The notes below the pieces were generated by a model that was given only the letters and a program-made list of their open reading frames with translations, was not told the DNA's origin and ran no database searches. A stretch of DNA of 64,000 nt, taken from NCBI GenBank assembly GCA_003605175.1, contig QWDA01000004.1:248001-312000 (forward strand). The letters are read 5' to 3'. This stretch comes from Paracoccaceae bacterium. GTDB lineage: Bacteria; Pseudomonadota; Alphaproteobacteria; Rhodobacterales; Rhodobacteraceae. Below are positions 41,209-51,828 of this stretch, in pieces. Each line of letters begins with the position of its first letter. Positions within the stretch are counted from its first letter, which is position 1. The position numbers and the translations under genes are program-made.

Positions 41209-43050
41209 TTGTTCCGGTTCTTCGAAAACCTGGTCGATCCCTACGTCGCATACGAAGAGACCGACCGGCCGCCGACCCGTCTCTGGCCGTTCATGAGAGA
41301 CTATTCCCGCCCTTTCACGCGGGTCTTCGTCATGACCGGGATCATGTCGGTGGTGATCGCGATCGTCGAAATCTGGCTGATCGCCTATATGGGCCGGCTG
41401 GTGGACATTCTCGACAGGAGCGGGCCGGGCGCGTTCTGGGAGACGTTCGGTACCGAGCTGATCCTGGTGGCGCTGTTCATCCTTTTCGCCCGGCCGGTGC
41501 TGCAAACGGTGGGCGTGCTGCTCCTCAACAACACGGTCCTGCCAAACCTCGGCACGCTGTTCCGCTGGCGCGCCCATCGCCATGTGCTGCGCCAGTCGGT
41601 GAGCTGGTTCGAGGACGATTTCGCCGGCCGGATCGCGGGGCGGATCATGCAGACCCCGCCGGCGGCAGGCGAGGCGGTGTTCCAGATCTTCGACGCGCTG
41701 ACCTTCGCAGTCGCCTATTTCGTCGGCGCCGCGGTGGTGCTTGCCGGTGCCGATCCGCGCCTCGCGGTGCCGCTGGTGATCTGGGTCGCGCTCTATGGGT
41801 GGCTGGTGCGGTGGACAACGACGCGGGTCGGGCCGGCATCGCAAGCCGCTTCGGATGCCCGCAGCGCGGTGACCGGACGGGTGGTGGATAGCTACAGCAA
41901 CATCCAGTCGGTCAAGATGTTCGCGCATCACGACCTTGAGCTCACTTTCGCGAAAGAGGCCATCGAGCACGCGCGCGACACGTTCCGGGCCGAGATGCGG
42001 ATCTACACGATCATGGATGCCTGCCTGACCTTCCTGAACGGGCTTTTGATCATCGGCTGCGTCGGCTGGGCGATCTGGCTCTGGCAGGCGGGCAGCGCGT
42101 CGATCGGGGTGGTCGCGGCGGCCACGGCGATCGCGCTCCGGCTGAACGCCATGACCGGCTGGATCATGTGGGCGCTGACCAACTTCTTCCAGAATCTCGG
42201 CATCGTGGCCGAGGGGATGGAAACCATCGCCCAGCCGATCCAGCTGACCGACCGGCCGGATGCGAAGCCGCTTGCCTTCACCGAAGGGCGTATCTCGTTC
42301 CGGGGCCTCGGCCACCATTACGGGCGCGGCGCCGGCGGGATCGAGCGGATCGACAAGGAGATCGCGCCGGGCGAGAAGGTGGGGCTCGTGGGCCGCTCGG
42401 GGGCGGGGAAATCGACCCTCGTGAAGCTGCTTCTCCGGTTTTACGACGCCGACCAGGGACGGATCGAGATCGACGGGCAGGACGTCTCGGCCGTGACCCA
42501 AGACAGCCTTCGGCGGGTGATCGGCATGGTGCAGCAGGACAGCTCGCTTCTGCACCGCTCGGTGCGCAACAACATTCTCTACGGCCGGCCGGAGGCAACC
42601 GAGACGGAGATGATCGCCGCGGCGAAGCGGGCACAGGCGCATGAGTTCATTCTGGGGCTCGCGGATTCCGAGGGCCGGACCGGCTACGACGCCCAGGTCG
42701 GCGAGCGCGGGGTAAAGCTTTCGGGCGGGCAGCGGCAGCGGATCGCGCTGGCGCGGGTCATCCTGAAGAATGCGCCGATCCTGGTGCTGGACGAGGCGAC
42801 CAGCGCGCTCGACAGCGAGGTCGAGGCGGCGATCCAGGACACGCTCTACGGCCTGATGGAGGGCAAGACGGTGATCGCCATCGCGCACCGCTTGTCCACA
42901 ATCGCGCGGATGGACCGGATCCTGGTGCTCGACGAGGGCCATGTCGTCGAGGAGGGCACGCATAGGGAGCTTCTGGCGCGCGGCGGGCTCTATGCGCGGT
43001 TCTGGGAGCGGCAATCGGGCGGGTTCCTCGGTACCGAGGAAGCGGCATGA
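41209..43050 (+). CDS. ABC half-exporter 1 of three tandem paralogues
   Basis: The 613-aa protein joins a type I exporter membrane domain (six helices, about 35-310) to an ATPase (about 340-600). The ATPase has Walker A GRSGAGKSTLV near 395, signature LSGGQRQRIALAR, Walker B ILVLDEATSALDSE and the H-loop AHRLST. The start is TTG with AAGG eight bases upstream. It is followed by two closely related genes in ATGA overlaps. Members of this group export lipids, peptides or drugs; substrate unknown. The first membrane helices and N-terminal acidic stretch (EETDRPPTRLWPF) resemble those of the next two proteins, showing a shared origin. Confidence 0.9.
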   Translation: MFRFFENLVDPYVAYEETDRPPTRLWPFMRDYSRPFTRVFVMTGIMSVVIAIVEIWLIAYMGRLVDILDRSGPGAFWETFGTELILVALFILFARPVLQTVGVLLLNNTVLPNLGTLFRWRAHRHVLRQSVSWFEDDFAGRIAGRIMQTPPAAGEAVFQIFDALTFAVAYFVGAAVVLAGADPRLAVPLVIWVALYGWLVRWTTTRVGPASQAASDARSAVTGRVVDSYSNIQSVKMFAHHDLELTFAKEAIEHARDTFRAEMRIYTIMDACLTFLNGLLIIGCVGWAIWLWQAGSASIGVVAAATAIALRLNAMTGWIMWALTNFFQNLGIVAEGMETIAQPIQLTDRPDAKPLAFTEGRISFRGLGHHYGRGAGGIERIDKEIAPGEKVGLVGRSGAGKSTLVKLLLRFYDADQGRIEIDGQDVSAVTQDSLRRVIGMVQQDSSLLHRSVRNNILYGRPEATETEMIAAAKRAQAHEFILGLADSEGRTGYDAQVGERGVKLSGGQRQRIALARVILKNAPILVLDEATSALDSEVEAAIQDTLYGLMEGKTVIAIAHRLSTIARMDRILVLDEGHVVEEGTHRELLARGGLYARFWERQSGGFLGTEEAA

Positions 43051-44882
43051 GGAAGCTTGGCGACCTGATCGACCCGTTCCGCCATGCGGACGGACCGCCG
43101 CCGCGACGGCTCCTGGCGTTCTTTGGCTGGGCGCTTTCCGGTTCGCTTGGCGTGCTCGGGCTCGCCGCGGTGATCTCGGCCGCCGCGGGCACGCTGGAGG
43201 TGATGACGGCGCTGATCCTCGGCCGGGTGATCGACACCGCGCTCGCCGCCGGGCCGGACGCGTTCTTCAACGATCACGTGCTGTTCCTCGCCGGCGCGCT
43301 CGGGTTCTTCCTGATCCTGCGCCCGCTGGCCTTCGGCGCCTCCTCGGCCGCGAACTCGGTGGTGGTCGCGCCGAACGTGATGCCGATGGTTCTCACACGG
43401 CTGCACCGCTGGACGCTCGGCCAGTCGGTCACCTTCTTCGACAACGATTTCGCAGGCCGGATCGCGCAGAAGCAGATGCAGACCGCGCGCGCCCTGACCG
43501 ATGTCGCGACGGAGACGATCAACGTGGTCTGTTTCGCGCTGGCCTCGCTGATCGGGTCGGCGCTCCTGGTCATCACCATCGACGGCTGGATCGCCGCTGG
43601 GCTCGCCCTCTGGCTCGTCGCCTATTTCTGGCTGATCCGCTGGTATATCCCGAAGATCCGCTCCCGCTCGAAAGCCCGGGCGAATGCGCGCGCGATGGTC
43701 ACGGGGCAGGTCGTCGATACGGTGACCAACATCAAGACGGTCAAGCTTTTCGCTCATGCCGATCACGAGGAGCATGCCGCCATCGACGCGGTGGCCAGTT
43801 TTCGCGACCGGGCGCTCGACTGGGGTGTGGTGGCGGCTTCGTTCCGCTTTGCGCTGATGGGGCTGGCGGGGGTGCTGCCGGTGCTGATGGTCGGCGGTAC
43901 GCTCTGGCTCTGGAGCCTCGGGCAGGCGAGCGCCGGCGACATTGCCGCGACTGGGACCATCGCCATCCGCATTGCGCAGATGACCGGCTGGGTCAGCCAC
44001 ACGCTGATGGCGATCTCGGGCTCCATCGGCGAGGTCGAGGACGGGATGCACACGTTGACCCCGCCGCCGGTCCTGGTCGATGCACCGGGCGCCGTGACAC
44101 TGGAGATGGCCGAGGCGTCGATCCGGTTCGAGGATGTGCGCTTTGCCTATGGCCGCGAGACCGGCGGGGTCGAGAAGATCGACCTGGTGTTGGCGCCCGG
44201 CGAGAAACTGGGCATCGTCGGCGCGTCGGGGGCGGGCAAGTCGACGCTCGTGGCGCTGCTTCTCAGGCTCTACGACCCGGAGGAGGGGCGGATCCTCGTT
44301 TCGGGCCAGGATCTGCGGGGCGTCACGCAGGAGAGCCTCCGGGCCGGGATCGGCATGGTCACGCAGGAAACCGCGATGTTCAACCGGTCGGCCCGCGACA
44401 ACATCCTTTATGGCCGCCCCGGTGCGAGCGAGGCGGAAGTCGAGGAGGCCGCGCGCCGGGCCGAGGCGCATGAATTCATCCGCGAGCTGCGCGACCACAA
44501 GGGCCGCACCGGCTATGACGCGCATCTTGGCGAGCGCGGGGTGAAGCTTTCGGGCGGGCAGCGGCAGCGGATCGCGCTGGCGCGGGCAATCCTGAAGGAC
44601 GCGCCGATCCTGGTGCTCGACGAAGCCACCAGCGCGCTCGACAGCGAAGTCGAGGCCTCGATCCAGGCCGCGCTCGACCGGGTGATGGAGGGCAAGACTG
44701 TGATCGCCATCGCGCACCGGCTGTCGACAATCGCGCGGATGGACCGGATCGTGGTGCTCGACCAGGGGCATATCGTCGAAAGCGGCAGCCATACGGAACT
44801 GCTCGCCCGCGAGGGGCTCTACGCCCGCTACTGGCAGCGGCAATCGGGCGGATTCATCGGGACCGAGGACGTCGCCGCATGA
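43047..44882 (+). CDS. ABC half-exporter 2 of three tandem paralogues
   Basis: The 611-aa protein has the same layout as its neighbours: N-terminal DPFRHADGPPPRRLLAFFGWAL, six membrane helices, and ATPase with GASGAGKSTLVALLL, LSGGQRQRIALAR, ILVLDEATSALDSE and AHRLSTIARMDRIVVLD. The ATPase half is nearly identical to those of genes 1 and 3 in its motifs, while the membrane half is more divergent. ATG at 43047 overlaps the previous stop by four bases. Two of the three products could pair as heterodimers; this is inference. Confidence 0.9.
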   Translation: MRKLGDLIDPFRHADGPPPRRLLAFFGWALSGSLGVLGLAAVISAAAGTLEVMTALILGRVIDTALAAGPDAFFNDHVLFLAGALGFFLILRPLAFGASSAANSVVVAPNVMPMVLTRLHRWTLGQSVTFFDNDFAGRIAQKQMQTARALTDVATETINVVCFALASLIGSALLVITIDGWIAAGLALWLVAYFWLIRWYIPKIRSRSKARANARAMVTGQVVDTVTNIKTVKLFAHADHEEHAAIDAVASFRDRALDWGVVAASFRFALMGLAGVLPVLMVGGTLWLWSLGQASAGDIAATGTIAIRIAQMTGWVSHTLMAISGSIGEVEDGMHTLTPPPVLVDAPGAVTLEMAEASIRFEDVRFAYGRETGGVEKIDLVLAPGEKLGIVGASGAGKSTLVALLLRLYDPEEGRILVSGQDLRGVTQESLRAGIGMVTQETAMFNRSARDNILYGRPGASEAEVEEAARRAEAHEFIRELRDHKGRTGYDAHLGERGVKLSGGQRQRIALARAILKDAPILVLDEATSALDSEVEASIQAALDRVMEGKTVIAIAHRLSTIARMDRIVVLDQGHIVESGSHTELLAREGLYARYWQRQSGGFIGTEDVAA

Positions 44883-46720
44883 CCCTGACCGCCCTGCTGA
44901 CCCGGCTGATCGATCCCTATGCCGAGGCCGACGGCCCGCCGCCCGATGCCTTCTGGCCCTTCGCGCGCTGGGCGCTGGCCGGCGCCGGGCGCGCGATCTT
45001 CTGGTCGGCGGTGATCGTCGCGGCGGCCGCGATGATCGAGGTCGCCTCGGCCTGGTTCACCGGCTGGGCCATCGACCGCGCGCAGGCGGCCGGCGCCGGG
45101 AGCTTCTGGCAGCCCTTTGGCGCGGTGGTCGTCGTGGGTGCCCTGTTCTTTCTGGTGCTGCGCCCGATCGTTTTCGCCGGCGACGCGGTGGGCACCTCGA
45201 TCCTGATCGGCCCGCACCTCTTTCCGCTGATCCTTTCGCGGGTGAACCGCTACACGCTCGGCCATTCGATGCGGTTCTTCGAAGACGATTTCGCCGGCCG
45301 CATCGCGCAGAAGGAAATGCAGACGGCGACCGCGCTGACCCAGGTGGTGGCCGAAGCGCTCGACGTGGGCATCTATGCGACGGCGATGTTCGCCGGTGCG
45401 CTGGTGCTGATGGGCGGGCTCGATCCGCGATTGCTGCTGATCTTCGCGCTTTGGGGAATCGTCTATGTCTGGGCGCTCGCGCGGTTCATTCCGGCGGTGC
45501 GGATCCGTGCGAAGGCGCGGGCCAATGCGCGGGCGGCAGTGACCGGGCAGATCGTCGACACGATCACCAATATCGCGACCGTGAAGCTCTTTGCCGGCGA
45601 TCCTACCGAGCATTGCACCGCCCGTGTTTCGCTGGAGGCGTTCCGGCTCCGCTCGGTCGAGTTCGGCGTGCTCTCGGTCTGGTTCCGCCTCACGCTCACC
45701 TTCCTGTCGGGGATCCTGCCCTTCGCCTCGATCGTCGGCGCGCTCTGGCTCTGGTCGCGCGGTGCGGCCACGAGCGGCGAGATTGCGGCGGTCTCGATGA
45801 TCGCGACCCGGCTCGGCATGGTCACCAACCGGCTCGGCCGCGTCGCCGTCACGATCTATTCGAATATCGGCGAGGTGCAGGACGGCATCCAGACCCTGAC
45901 CCCGCCCCATGGCGTGACCGACCGCGCCGATGCCGCCGTGCCCGAGGCTGTTGGCGAGATCCGTTTCGAGAATGTGCGGTTCGGTTATGGCGGCGAGACC
46001 TCCGCCCTCGACGGGATCGACCTGACCATCGCGCCGGGCGAGAAGGTGGCGCTGGTCGGGGCGTCCGGGGCGGGAAAATCGACGCTGGTGTCGCTACTTC
46101 TCCGGCTCCACGACGTGGAAGGCGGGCGGATAGTTCTCGACGGGCAGGATATCCGCGACCTGACCCAATCGGGCCTGCGCCGGCTGATCTCGGTGGTGCG
46201 GCAGGACGTGTCGATGTTCAACCGCCCGGCGCTCGACAATATCCGCTACGGCCGCCCGGAGGCGAGCGAGGCCGAGGTGGTCGCGGCGGCGGAGGCGGCC
46301 GAGGCGCATGGCTTCATCCAGGGCCTGCGCGATTTTCGCGGTCGCGTCGGCTATGCCGCCCATCTGGGTGAACGCGGTGTGAAACTTTCGGGCGGACAAA
46401 GGCAGCGGATCGCGCTGGCCCGCGCGATCCTGAAGGACGCGCCGGTTCTCGTGCTCGACGAGGCGACCAGCGCGCTCGACAGCGAGGTCGAGGCGGCGAT
46501 CCAGGACACGCTTTACACGGTGATGGAGGGCAAGACGGTGATCGCCATCGCGCATCGGCTGTCGACCATCGCCCGGATGGACCGGATCGTCGTGCTCGAC
46601 GAGGGCCGCATCGTCGAGGAGGGCAATCACGACAGCCTGCTGGCGAGGGGCGGGCTCTATGCCCGGTACTGGCGGCGCCAGTCGGGCGGATTCCTCGGGA
46701 TGCGCGAGGCGGCGGAGTGA
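44879..46720 (+). CDS. ABC half-exporter 3 of three tandem paralogues
   Basis: The 613-aa third copy begins LIDPYAEADGPPPDAFWPFARWAL, parallel to the other two, and has six membrane helices. The ATPase motifs are GASGAGKSTLVSLLL, LSGGQRQRIALAR and VLVLDEATSALDSE. The start at 44879 overlaps the previous stop (ATGA), and its own stop overlaps the P-loop gene after it (GTGA). Three tandem half-exporters are unusual, since one homodimer or two heterodimer partners would suffice. Substrate unknown. Confidence 0.9.
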   Translation: MTLTALLTRLIDPYAEADGPPPDAFWPFARWALAGAGRAIFWSAVIVAAAAMIEVASAWFTGWAIDRAQAAGAGSFWQPFGAVVVVGALFFLVLRPIVFAGDAVGTSILIGPHLFPLILSRVNRYTLGHSMRFFEDDFAGRIAQKEMQTATALTQVVAEALDVGIYATAMFAGALVLMGGLDPRLLLIFALWGIVYVWALARFIPAVRIRAKARANARAAVTGQIVDTITNIATVKLFAGDPTEHCTARVSLEAFRLRSVEFGVLSVWFRLTLTFLSGILPFASIVGALWLWSRGAATSGEIAAVSMIATRLGMVTNRLGRVAVTIYSNIGEVQDGIQTLTPPHGVTDRADAAVPEAVGEIRFENVRFGYGGETSALDGIDLTIAPGEKVALVGASGAGKSTLVSLLLRLHDVEGGRIVLDGQDIRDLTQSGLRRLISVVRQDVSMFNRPALDNIRYGRPEASEAEVVAAAEAAEAHGFIQGLRDFRGRVGYAAHLGERGVKLSGGQRQRIALARAILKDAPVLVLDEATSALDSEVEAAIQDTLYTVMEGKTVIAIAHRLSTIARMDRIVVLDEGRIVEEGNHDSLLARGGLYARYWRRQSGGFLGMREAAE

Positions 46721-47235
46721 AGCGGGTGATGGTGGTGGGCGCGCCCGGCTCGGGAAAGTCGACGCTGGCGATCCGGCTCGGGCGGATCACCGCGCTGCCG
46801 GTCTTTCACATGGACCACATCCACTGGCTGCCCGGCTGGATCGAACGCGTGCGCGACGAGAAGATCGCAATGGCTCATGCGGTCGAGGCACGCGCGGAGT
46901 GGATCTTCGAGGGCGGCCTTTCCTCTACCTACGACAACCGCGCCGTGCGCGCCGATCTCATCGTCTGGCTCGACTTGCCGCTGCCGCTTCGGCTGTGGCG
47001 CGTGACCCGGCGCATCGCCACGAACTACGACCAGACACGCCCCGATCTCACCGAAAACTGCCCCGAACGGTTCAGCGCCGAGTTCTACCGCTACATCGTG
47101 ACCTCGAACCGCCGCACTCAAGCCCGACTGGCCCGCCTGGCCGCTGAAGCCGGTAAACCCTTGCGCCATCTGACCTCGCCCCGCGCCGTGCGGGCCTGGC
47201 TTGCGCGCGTCGAAGTGGCGGGGCTGCCGGGCTGA
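46717..47235 (+). CDS. P-loop NTPase, adenylate-kinase/FlaR-like
   Basis: The 172-aa protein has the P-loop GAPGSGKSTLA at the N-terminus, then VFHMDHIHWLPGW and EWIFEGGLSSTYDNRAVRADLIVWLDLP. This resembles the 'DNA topology modulation protein' (FlaR-like) and adenylate-kinase-related group. These small kinases have no proven substrate. The GTG start overlaps the stop of the third ABC gene, and the following methyltransferase begins one base after its stop. Position after the exporters may be incidental. Confidence 0.8.
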   Translation: MKRVMVVGAPGSGKSTLAIRLGRITALPVFHMDHIHWLPGWIERVRDEKIAMAHAVEARAEWIFEGGLSSTYDNRAVRADLIVWLDLPLPLRLWRVTRRIATNYDQTRPDLTENCPERFSAEFYRYIVTSNRRTQARLARLAAEAGKPLRHLTSPRAVRAWLARVEVAGLPG

Positions 47236-47236
47236 C

Positions 47237-48454
47237 ATGGCGGAGATCACCATCAATCGGCTCGGCCATCTCGGCGAGGGCATTGCGGACGGTCCGGTCT
47301 TTGCCCCGCGCACGCTGCCGGGCGAGGTGGTGACAGGCGAAATCGCGGGAGAGAGGCTGGTGGCGCCGAAGATCGTCACGCCGTCGCCGCACCGGGTGAA
47401 GCCGCCCTGCCGGCACTATCGCGGTTGCGGCGGCTGTGGGCTGATGCATGCCGGGGACGATTTTCTCGCGGGCTGGAAGCGGGAGGTGGTCGCCGCCGCC
47501 CTTGCGGCGCGCGGTGTCGTGGCCGAGCTTGCCGGGCCGGAGACATCACCCGCGCAATCGCGGCGCCGGGCCGTGTTGACCGGGCGAAGGCTGAAATCCG
47601 GGCCGGTCGTGGGCTTCCACGCGCCGGCCTCCGAGACGGTCACGCCGATTCCCGACTGCCGCCTGCTCGCGCCAGCACTGATGGCCGCGATCCCGGCCTG
47701 CGAGGAGATCACGGCGCTCCTGGGTTCGCGCAAGGGCGAGGTGCGGCTTACGCTTGTCGCCACCGAGGCCGGCGCCGACCTCGCGGTGTCCGACAGCCGG
47801 CCGCTGACCGGCCCGGACAGCGTGGCGCTGGCCGCCATCGCCGAGCGGCACGACCTGGCGCGGCTGAGCGTCGGCGGCGAAATCGTGGTCTCCCGGCGCC
47901 CGCCGGCCCTGTCTTTCGGCGGCACCCGGGTCGTGCCGCCGCCCGGTGCCTTCCTGCAGGCCACGGCGGAGGGCGAAGCCGCCCTGCGCGAAGCCGTGCT
48001 GGCCGGGATCGGCAGCGCGCGCCGGTTGGCCGACCTTTTCGCCGGCTGCGGCACGTTCTCGCTGCCGCTTGCGGCCTGCGCCGAGGTGCATGCGGTGGAG
48101 GCCGAGGCGGCCATGCTGGCCGCGCTCGACACCGGGTGGCGCCATGGAACCGGCCTGAAGACCGTGACCACCGAGACGCGCGACCTGTTCCGCCGGCCGC
48201 TCGACGCCGACGACCTTGCCCGGTTCGATGCCGTCGTGATCGACCCGCCTCGTGCCGGCGCCGAGGCGCAGATGCGCGAGATCGCCCGCGCGCGGATTTC
48301 CCGTGTCGTCTCGGTCTCCTGCAACCCGGTCACCTTCGCCCGCGACGCGGCGATCCTGACCGGAGCCGGGTTCCGCCCGGGCCCGGTTCTCCTGGTCGAT
48401 CAGTTCCGCTGGTCGCCCCATGTCGAACTGGTCGTACACTTCCTGCGCGACTGA
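47237..48454 (+). CDS. 23S rRNA/tRNA uridine-C5 methyltransferase (TrmA/RlmD family)
   Basis: The 405-aa enzyme methylates C5 of a uridine in RNA. An N-terminal TRAM-like part and the iron-sulfur cysteines PPCRHYRGCGGCGLMH (about residue 56-72) are followed by the AdoMet site DLFAGCGTFSLPLA near 270, IDPPRAGAEAQM, and the catalytic VSVSCNPVTFARD near 355. The fold and cysteine pattern fit RlmC/RlmD; the exact target is uncertain. The start at 47237 is the first ATG after the preceding stop; a longer frame overlaps that gene. Confidence 0.88.
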   Translation: MAEITINRLGHLGEGIADGPVFAPRTLPGEVVTGEIAGERLVAPKIVTPSPHRVKPPCRHYRGCGGCGLMHAGDDFLAGWKREVVAAALAARGVVAELAGPETSPAQSRRRAVLTGRRLKSGPVVGFHAPASETVTPIPDCRLLAPALMAAIPACEEITALLGSRKGEVRLTLVATEAGADLAVSDSRPLTGPDSVALAAIAERHDLARLSVGGEIVVSRRPPALSFGGTRVVPPPGAFLQATAEGEAALREAVLAGIGSARRLADLFAGCGTFSLPLAACAEVHAVEAEAAMLAALDTGWRHGTGLKTVTTETRDLFRRPLDADDLARFDAVVIDPPRAGAEAQMREIARARISRVVSVSCNPVTFARDAAILTGAGFRPGPVLLVDQFRWSPHVELVVHFLRD

Positions 48455-48538
48455 CGCGACTGCGATTTCGGTCTTTGGGCGTTAACCTAGTTGCGCTAGA
48501 CTCGGCGCAAAGATTGTCCCTCAGGCAGGACGACGGGC

Positions 48539-49030
48539 ATGGGCAGGTTCTTCGCTTTCGCGCTTCTTGTCGCGACCATCGCGCTTTCGGGCTGCGGCTC
48601 GAAATTCAAGACGTATCACGGGCCCGAGGTGACCCGTGTCGTCGTCTTCAAGCACTCGCGGCGGCTCTACCTGATGCATGAGCAGACGCCGCTCAAGGTC
48701 TACCGGTTCCGGCTCGGCTTCGCGCCGGAGGGTCACAAGCAGGTCGAGGGGGACGGGCGCACGCCCGAGGGCGAGTACCTCATCGACCGCCGCAACCCGA
48801 ACAGCGACTTTCACCTGTCGATCGGCATTTCCTACCCGAATGCCAATGATGTCGAGGTGGCGCGGCGGCTCGGGCGCCCGCCCGGCGGCGATATCTTCAT
48901 CCATGGAACCCCGCGGCCGTTCATCGGTCAGGGTGACTGGACCTGGGGTTGCATCGCGGTGTCCAACGAGGAGATCGAGGAGATCTACGCCATGGTCCGC
49001 GACGGAACGCCGATCTCGATCTATCCCTGA
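48539..49030 (+). CDS. L,D-transpeptidase (YkuD) lipoprotein
   Basis: The 163-aa protein has a lipoprotein signal (MGRFFAFALLVATIALSGC, lipid Cys19). A YkuD domain follows, with the His of IFIHGTPRPF and the nucleophilic Cys in WTWGCIAVSNEEIEEIY. It would cross-link peptidoglycan or attach proteins to it in the periplasm. Features such as DGRTPEGEYLIDRRNPNSDFHLSIGISYPN are characteristic. It stands alone after an 84-base gap and converges with the WYL regulator, one base apart. Confidence 0.92.
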   Translation: MGRFFAFALLVATIALSGCGSKFKTYHGPEVTRVVVFKHSRRLYLMHEQTPLKVYRFRLGFAPEGHKQVEGDGRTPEGEYLIDRRNPNSDFHLSIGISYPNANDVEVARRLGRPPGGDIFIHGTPRPFIGQGDWTWGCIAVSNEEIEEIYAMVRDGTPISIYP

Positions 49031-49031
49031 G

Positions 49032-49721
49032 TCAGACAGCCCGCCGCGGTGGTCCGCAGGCGAAGAAATCCTTGAGTTCACGGCCGCGCTCCGGCCGGAA
49101 GCGGCCGTCTTCGGCGATGTCCGAGATCCGGTCGAGGCGGAACATCCTGAAGTCGTCGCGGAGCTCGCACCAGGCCACGAGGGTCCAGACCTTGCCCCAG
49201 AACCACAGCCCGAGCGGCCGGACCGGCCGGGCCGTTTCGTTCCCTTCCGCATCGCGATAGGCGAGGATCAGGCGCGCGCGGTCGTTCACCGCGGTCTCGA
49301 GCCGGTCGATTCGGCACCGCGTCGCGGTGTCGAGCTCCCCCATCTGGATGGCATGGATCTGCACCGCGCCGGCCCGGGCGCGCGCCGCGTCGGGCAGCAC
49401 CGCCTCGATCTTGACGAGCGCCTCCTCGGCCGCCCGCGCCATCTCCAGCCCGCCCCAGGCCCGGATCATCCGCGCGCCGGCAACCAGCGCCACGATCTCG
49501 TCGCGCGAGAACATCAGCGGCGGCAGGTCGTAGCCCTCGCGCATGACGTAGCCGACCCCGGCTTCCCCCTCGACAGGGACGCCGGAGCCGACCAGATCGG
49601 CGATGTCGCGGTAGATCGTGCGCTCGGACACCTCGAGCCGCTCGGCAAGCTGCCGGGCGGTGACGAGCCGGCCGCCCCTCAGATACTGGACGATCTGGAA
49701 CAGGCGGTCGGCTCTCCGCAT
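49032..49721 (-). CDS. YafY-type HTH/WYL transcriptional regulator
   Basis: The 229-aa regulator has an N-terminal HTH_11 domain (MRRADRLFQIVQYLRGGRLVTARQLAERLEVSERTIYRDI). A central linker and a WYL domain follow, with LAYRDAEGNETARPVRPLGLWFWGKVWTLVAWCELRDDFRMFRLDRI. WYL domains sense ligands, often nucleic acid-derived. It starts in a one-base overlap (TGATG) with the VOC-protein gene upstream, so both are co-expressed and autoregulation is likely. Confidence 0.92.
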   Translation of the reverse strand: MRRADRLFQIVQYLRGGRLVTARQLAERLEVSERTIYRDIADLVGSGVPVEGEAGVGYVMREGYDLPPLMFSRDEIVALVAGARMIRAWGGLEMARAAEEALVKIEAVLPDAARARAGAVQIHAIQMGELDTATRCRIDRLETAVNDRARLILAYRDAEGNETARPVRPLGLWFWGKVWTLVAWCELRDDFRMFRLDRISDIAEDGRFRPERGRELKDFFACGPPRRAV

Positions 49722-50086
49722 CAGGCGGCCTTCGGCTCGAAGAGCCCGATCGAGTTGCCGTCCGGATCCTTCGCATAGACGAAGCGGCCCGGCGGGATTT
49801 CCACCGGCTCGCTCAAGACCGAGCCGCCCGCCTTCCACACGCGGTCGGCGGCGTCCTCGACCTTTCCGGCAATGGCGATGTGCAGGGTTGGTCCGTTGTC
49901 CGTGGCGGGCTTGCCCGGATAGAGGTGGCCGGACGGTCCGTTCATGGTATTCCCGAGGACCGCCATGGGGTTCGGTCCGGAGTTGTCGACAGCCATCTGC
50001 CATTCGAAGACGGTGTTGTAGAAATCGACGGCGCGGTCCATGTCGGAGACGGGAATTTCGCTCCAGACGACGATCGGTTGGGTCAT
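49721..50086 (-). CDS. VOC family (glyoxalase-like) protein
   Basis: The 121-aa protein has two beta-alpha-beta-beta-beta modules: VVWSEIPVSDMDRAVDFYNTVFEWQM and the C-terminal AADRVWKAGGSVLSEPVEIPPGRFVYAKDPDGNSIGLFEPK, as in dioxygenase, lyase or resistance VOC proteins. Metal ligands may include the last Glu. It shares a transcript with the WYL regulator downstream; such pairs often act in detoxification, but the substrate is not known. Its start follows a good GGA-rich leader. Confidence 0.88.
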   Translation of the reverse strand: MTQPIVVWSEIPVSDMDRAVDFYNTVFEWQMAVDNSGPNPMAVLGNTMNGPSGHLYPGKPATDNGPTLHIAIAGKVEDAADRVWKAGGSVLSEPVEIPPGRFVYAKDPDGNSIGLFEPKAA

Positions 50087-50177
50087 GGCGGGTCCTTTCA
50101 GGCCGGTGGTTTCGATGGACCGACCATGACATACCCCTCCTGACAGCCTTGTGTCAGGAGGGGTGTCGGGGGAGCCG

Positions 50178-50741
50178 TCAATCCTCCGGCATTTCCTCCG
50201 AGGAGATCAGCGGAAAGAACGAGGTGCCGGACCAGAGGCCGAACGCGCCGTCGCGATGGGCGCCGATCTCCGCGAGCCGGTAGAAGGACTTGCGATCGAT
50301 GCGCGCTTCGAGCCCGTCGCGGACCGTTATGTAGGGTGTACCGTCCCGGGACATGCGGATGGCGTTTCCGGGACCGGCCGGAACGCGGTCGCCGACATTT
50401 GTGAAGAACGTAAGGAGCTGTCCGTCGCCCTCGCCCTCGACCTCGAAATCCACCGCGACGAACGGCGCGTCCTCGACCGAAATCCCGACCTTTTCGGCGG
50501 GAGTAACCAAATAGTAACCATCTCCGTCCTTCCTCAGGATCGTGGAGAACAACCGCACGAGCTCCGGCCGCTCGATCGGCGAACCCTGATAGAACCACGT
50601 GCCGTCGCGAGCGATGCGCATGTCGAGATCGCCGCAAAAAGGCGGGTTCCACCGATGTACCGGCGGCAAACCGCGCTCCTTCGCGGCGGCACGGACCGCC
50701 CCGGCGATGTGTTCGGCACTCGGTAGTCGGGTTTTCGCCAT
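50178..50741 (-). CDS. DUF1285 protein
   Basis: The 187-aa protein matches DUF1285: PPVHRWNPPFCGDLDMRIARDGTWFYQGSPIERPELVRLFSTILRKDGDGYYLVTPAEKV, then VTVRDG-like ITVRDGLEARIDRKSFYRLAE. The fold is two beta barrels of unknown role. Divergent from moxR with 79 bases between start codons, an arrangement conserved in alphaproteobacteria. The start at 50741 begins the homology; upstream the frame has no family match. Confidence 0.88.
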   Translation of the reverse strand: MAKTRLPSAEHIAGAVRAAAKERGLPPVHRWNPPFCGDLDMRIARDGTWFYQGSPIERPELVRLFSTILRKDGDGYYLVTPAEKVGISVEDAPFVAVDFEVEGEGDGQLLTFFTNVGDRVPAGPGNAIRMSRDGTPYITVRDGLEARIDRKSFYRLAEIGAHRDGAFGLWSGTSFFPLISSEEMPED

Positions 50742-50820
50742 CGTCACGCTTTTGCCATTTGTTCTTTGCGAGAGAGTTCCCGATACTAACGCCAAATAGA
50801 GAAAGAGCAGGAGCGTTTCC

Positions 50821-51824
<1,004 letters not shown>

Positions 51825-51828
<4 letters not shown>

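Noticed and set aside
50741-50820. GTTC ... GTTC in the DUF1285/moxR divergent region as a LexA box
   Set aside because: The two halves are separated by 11 bases rather than 7.
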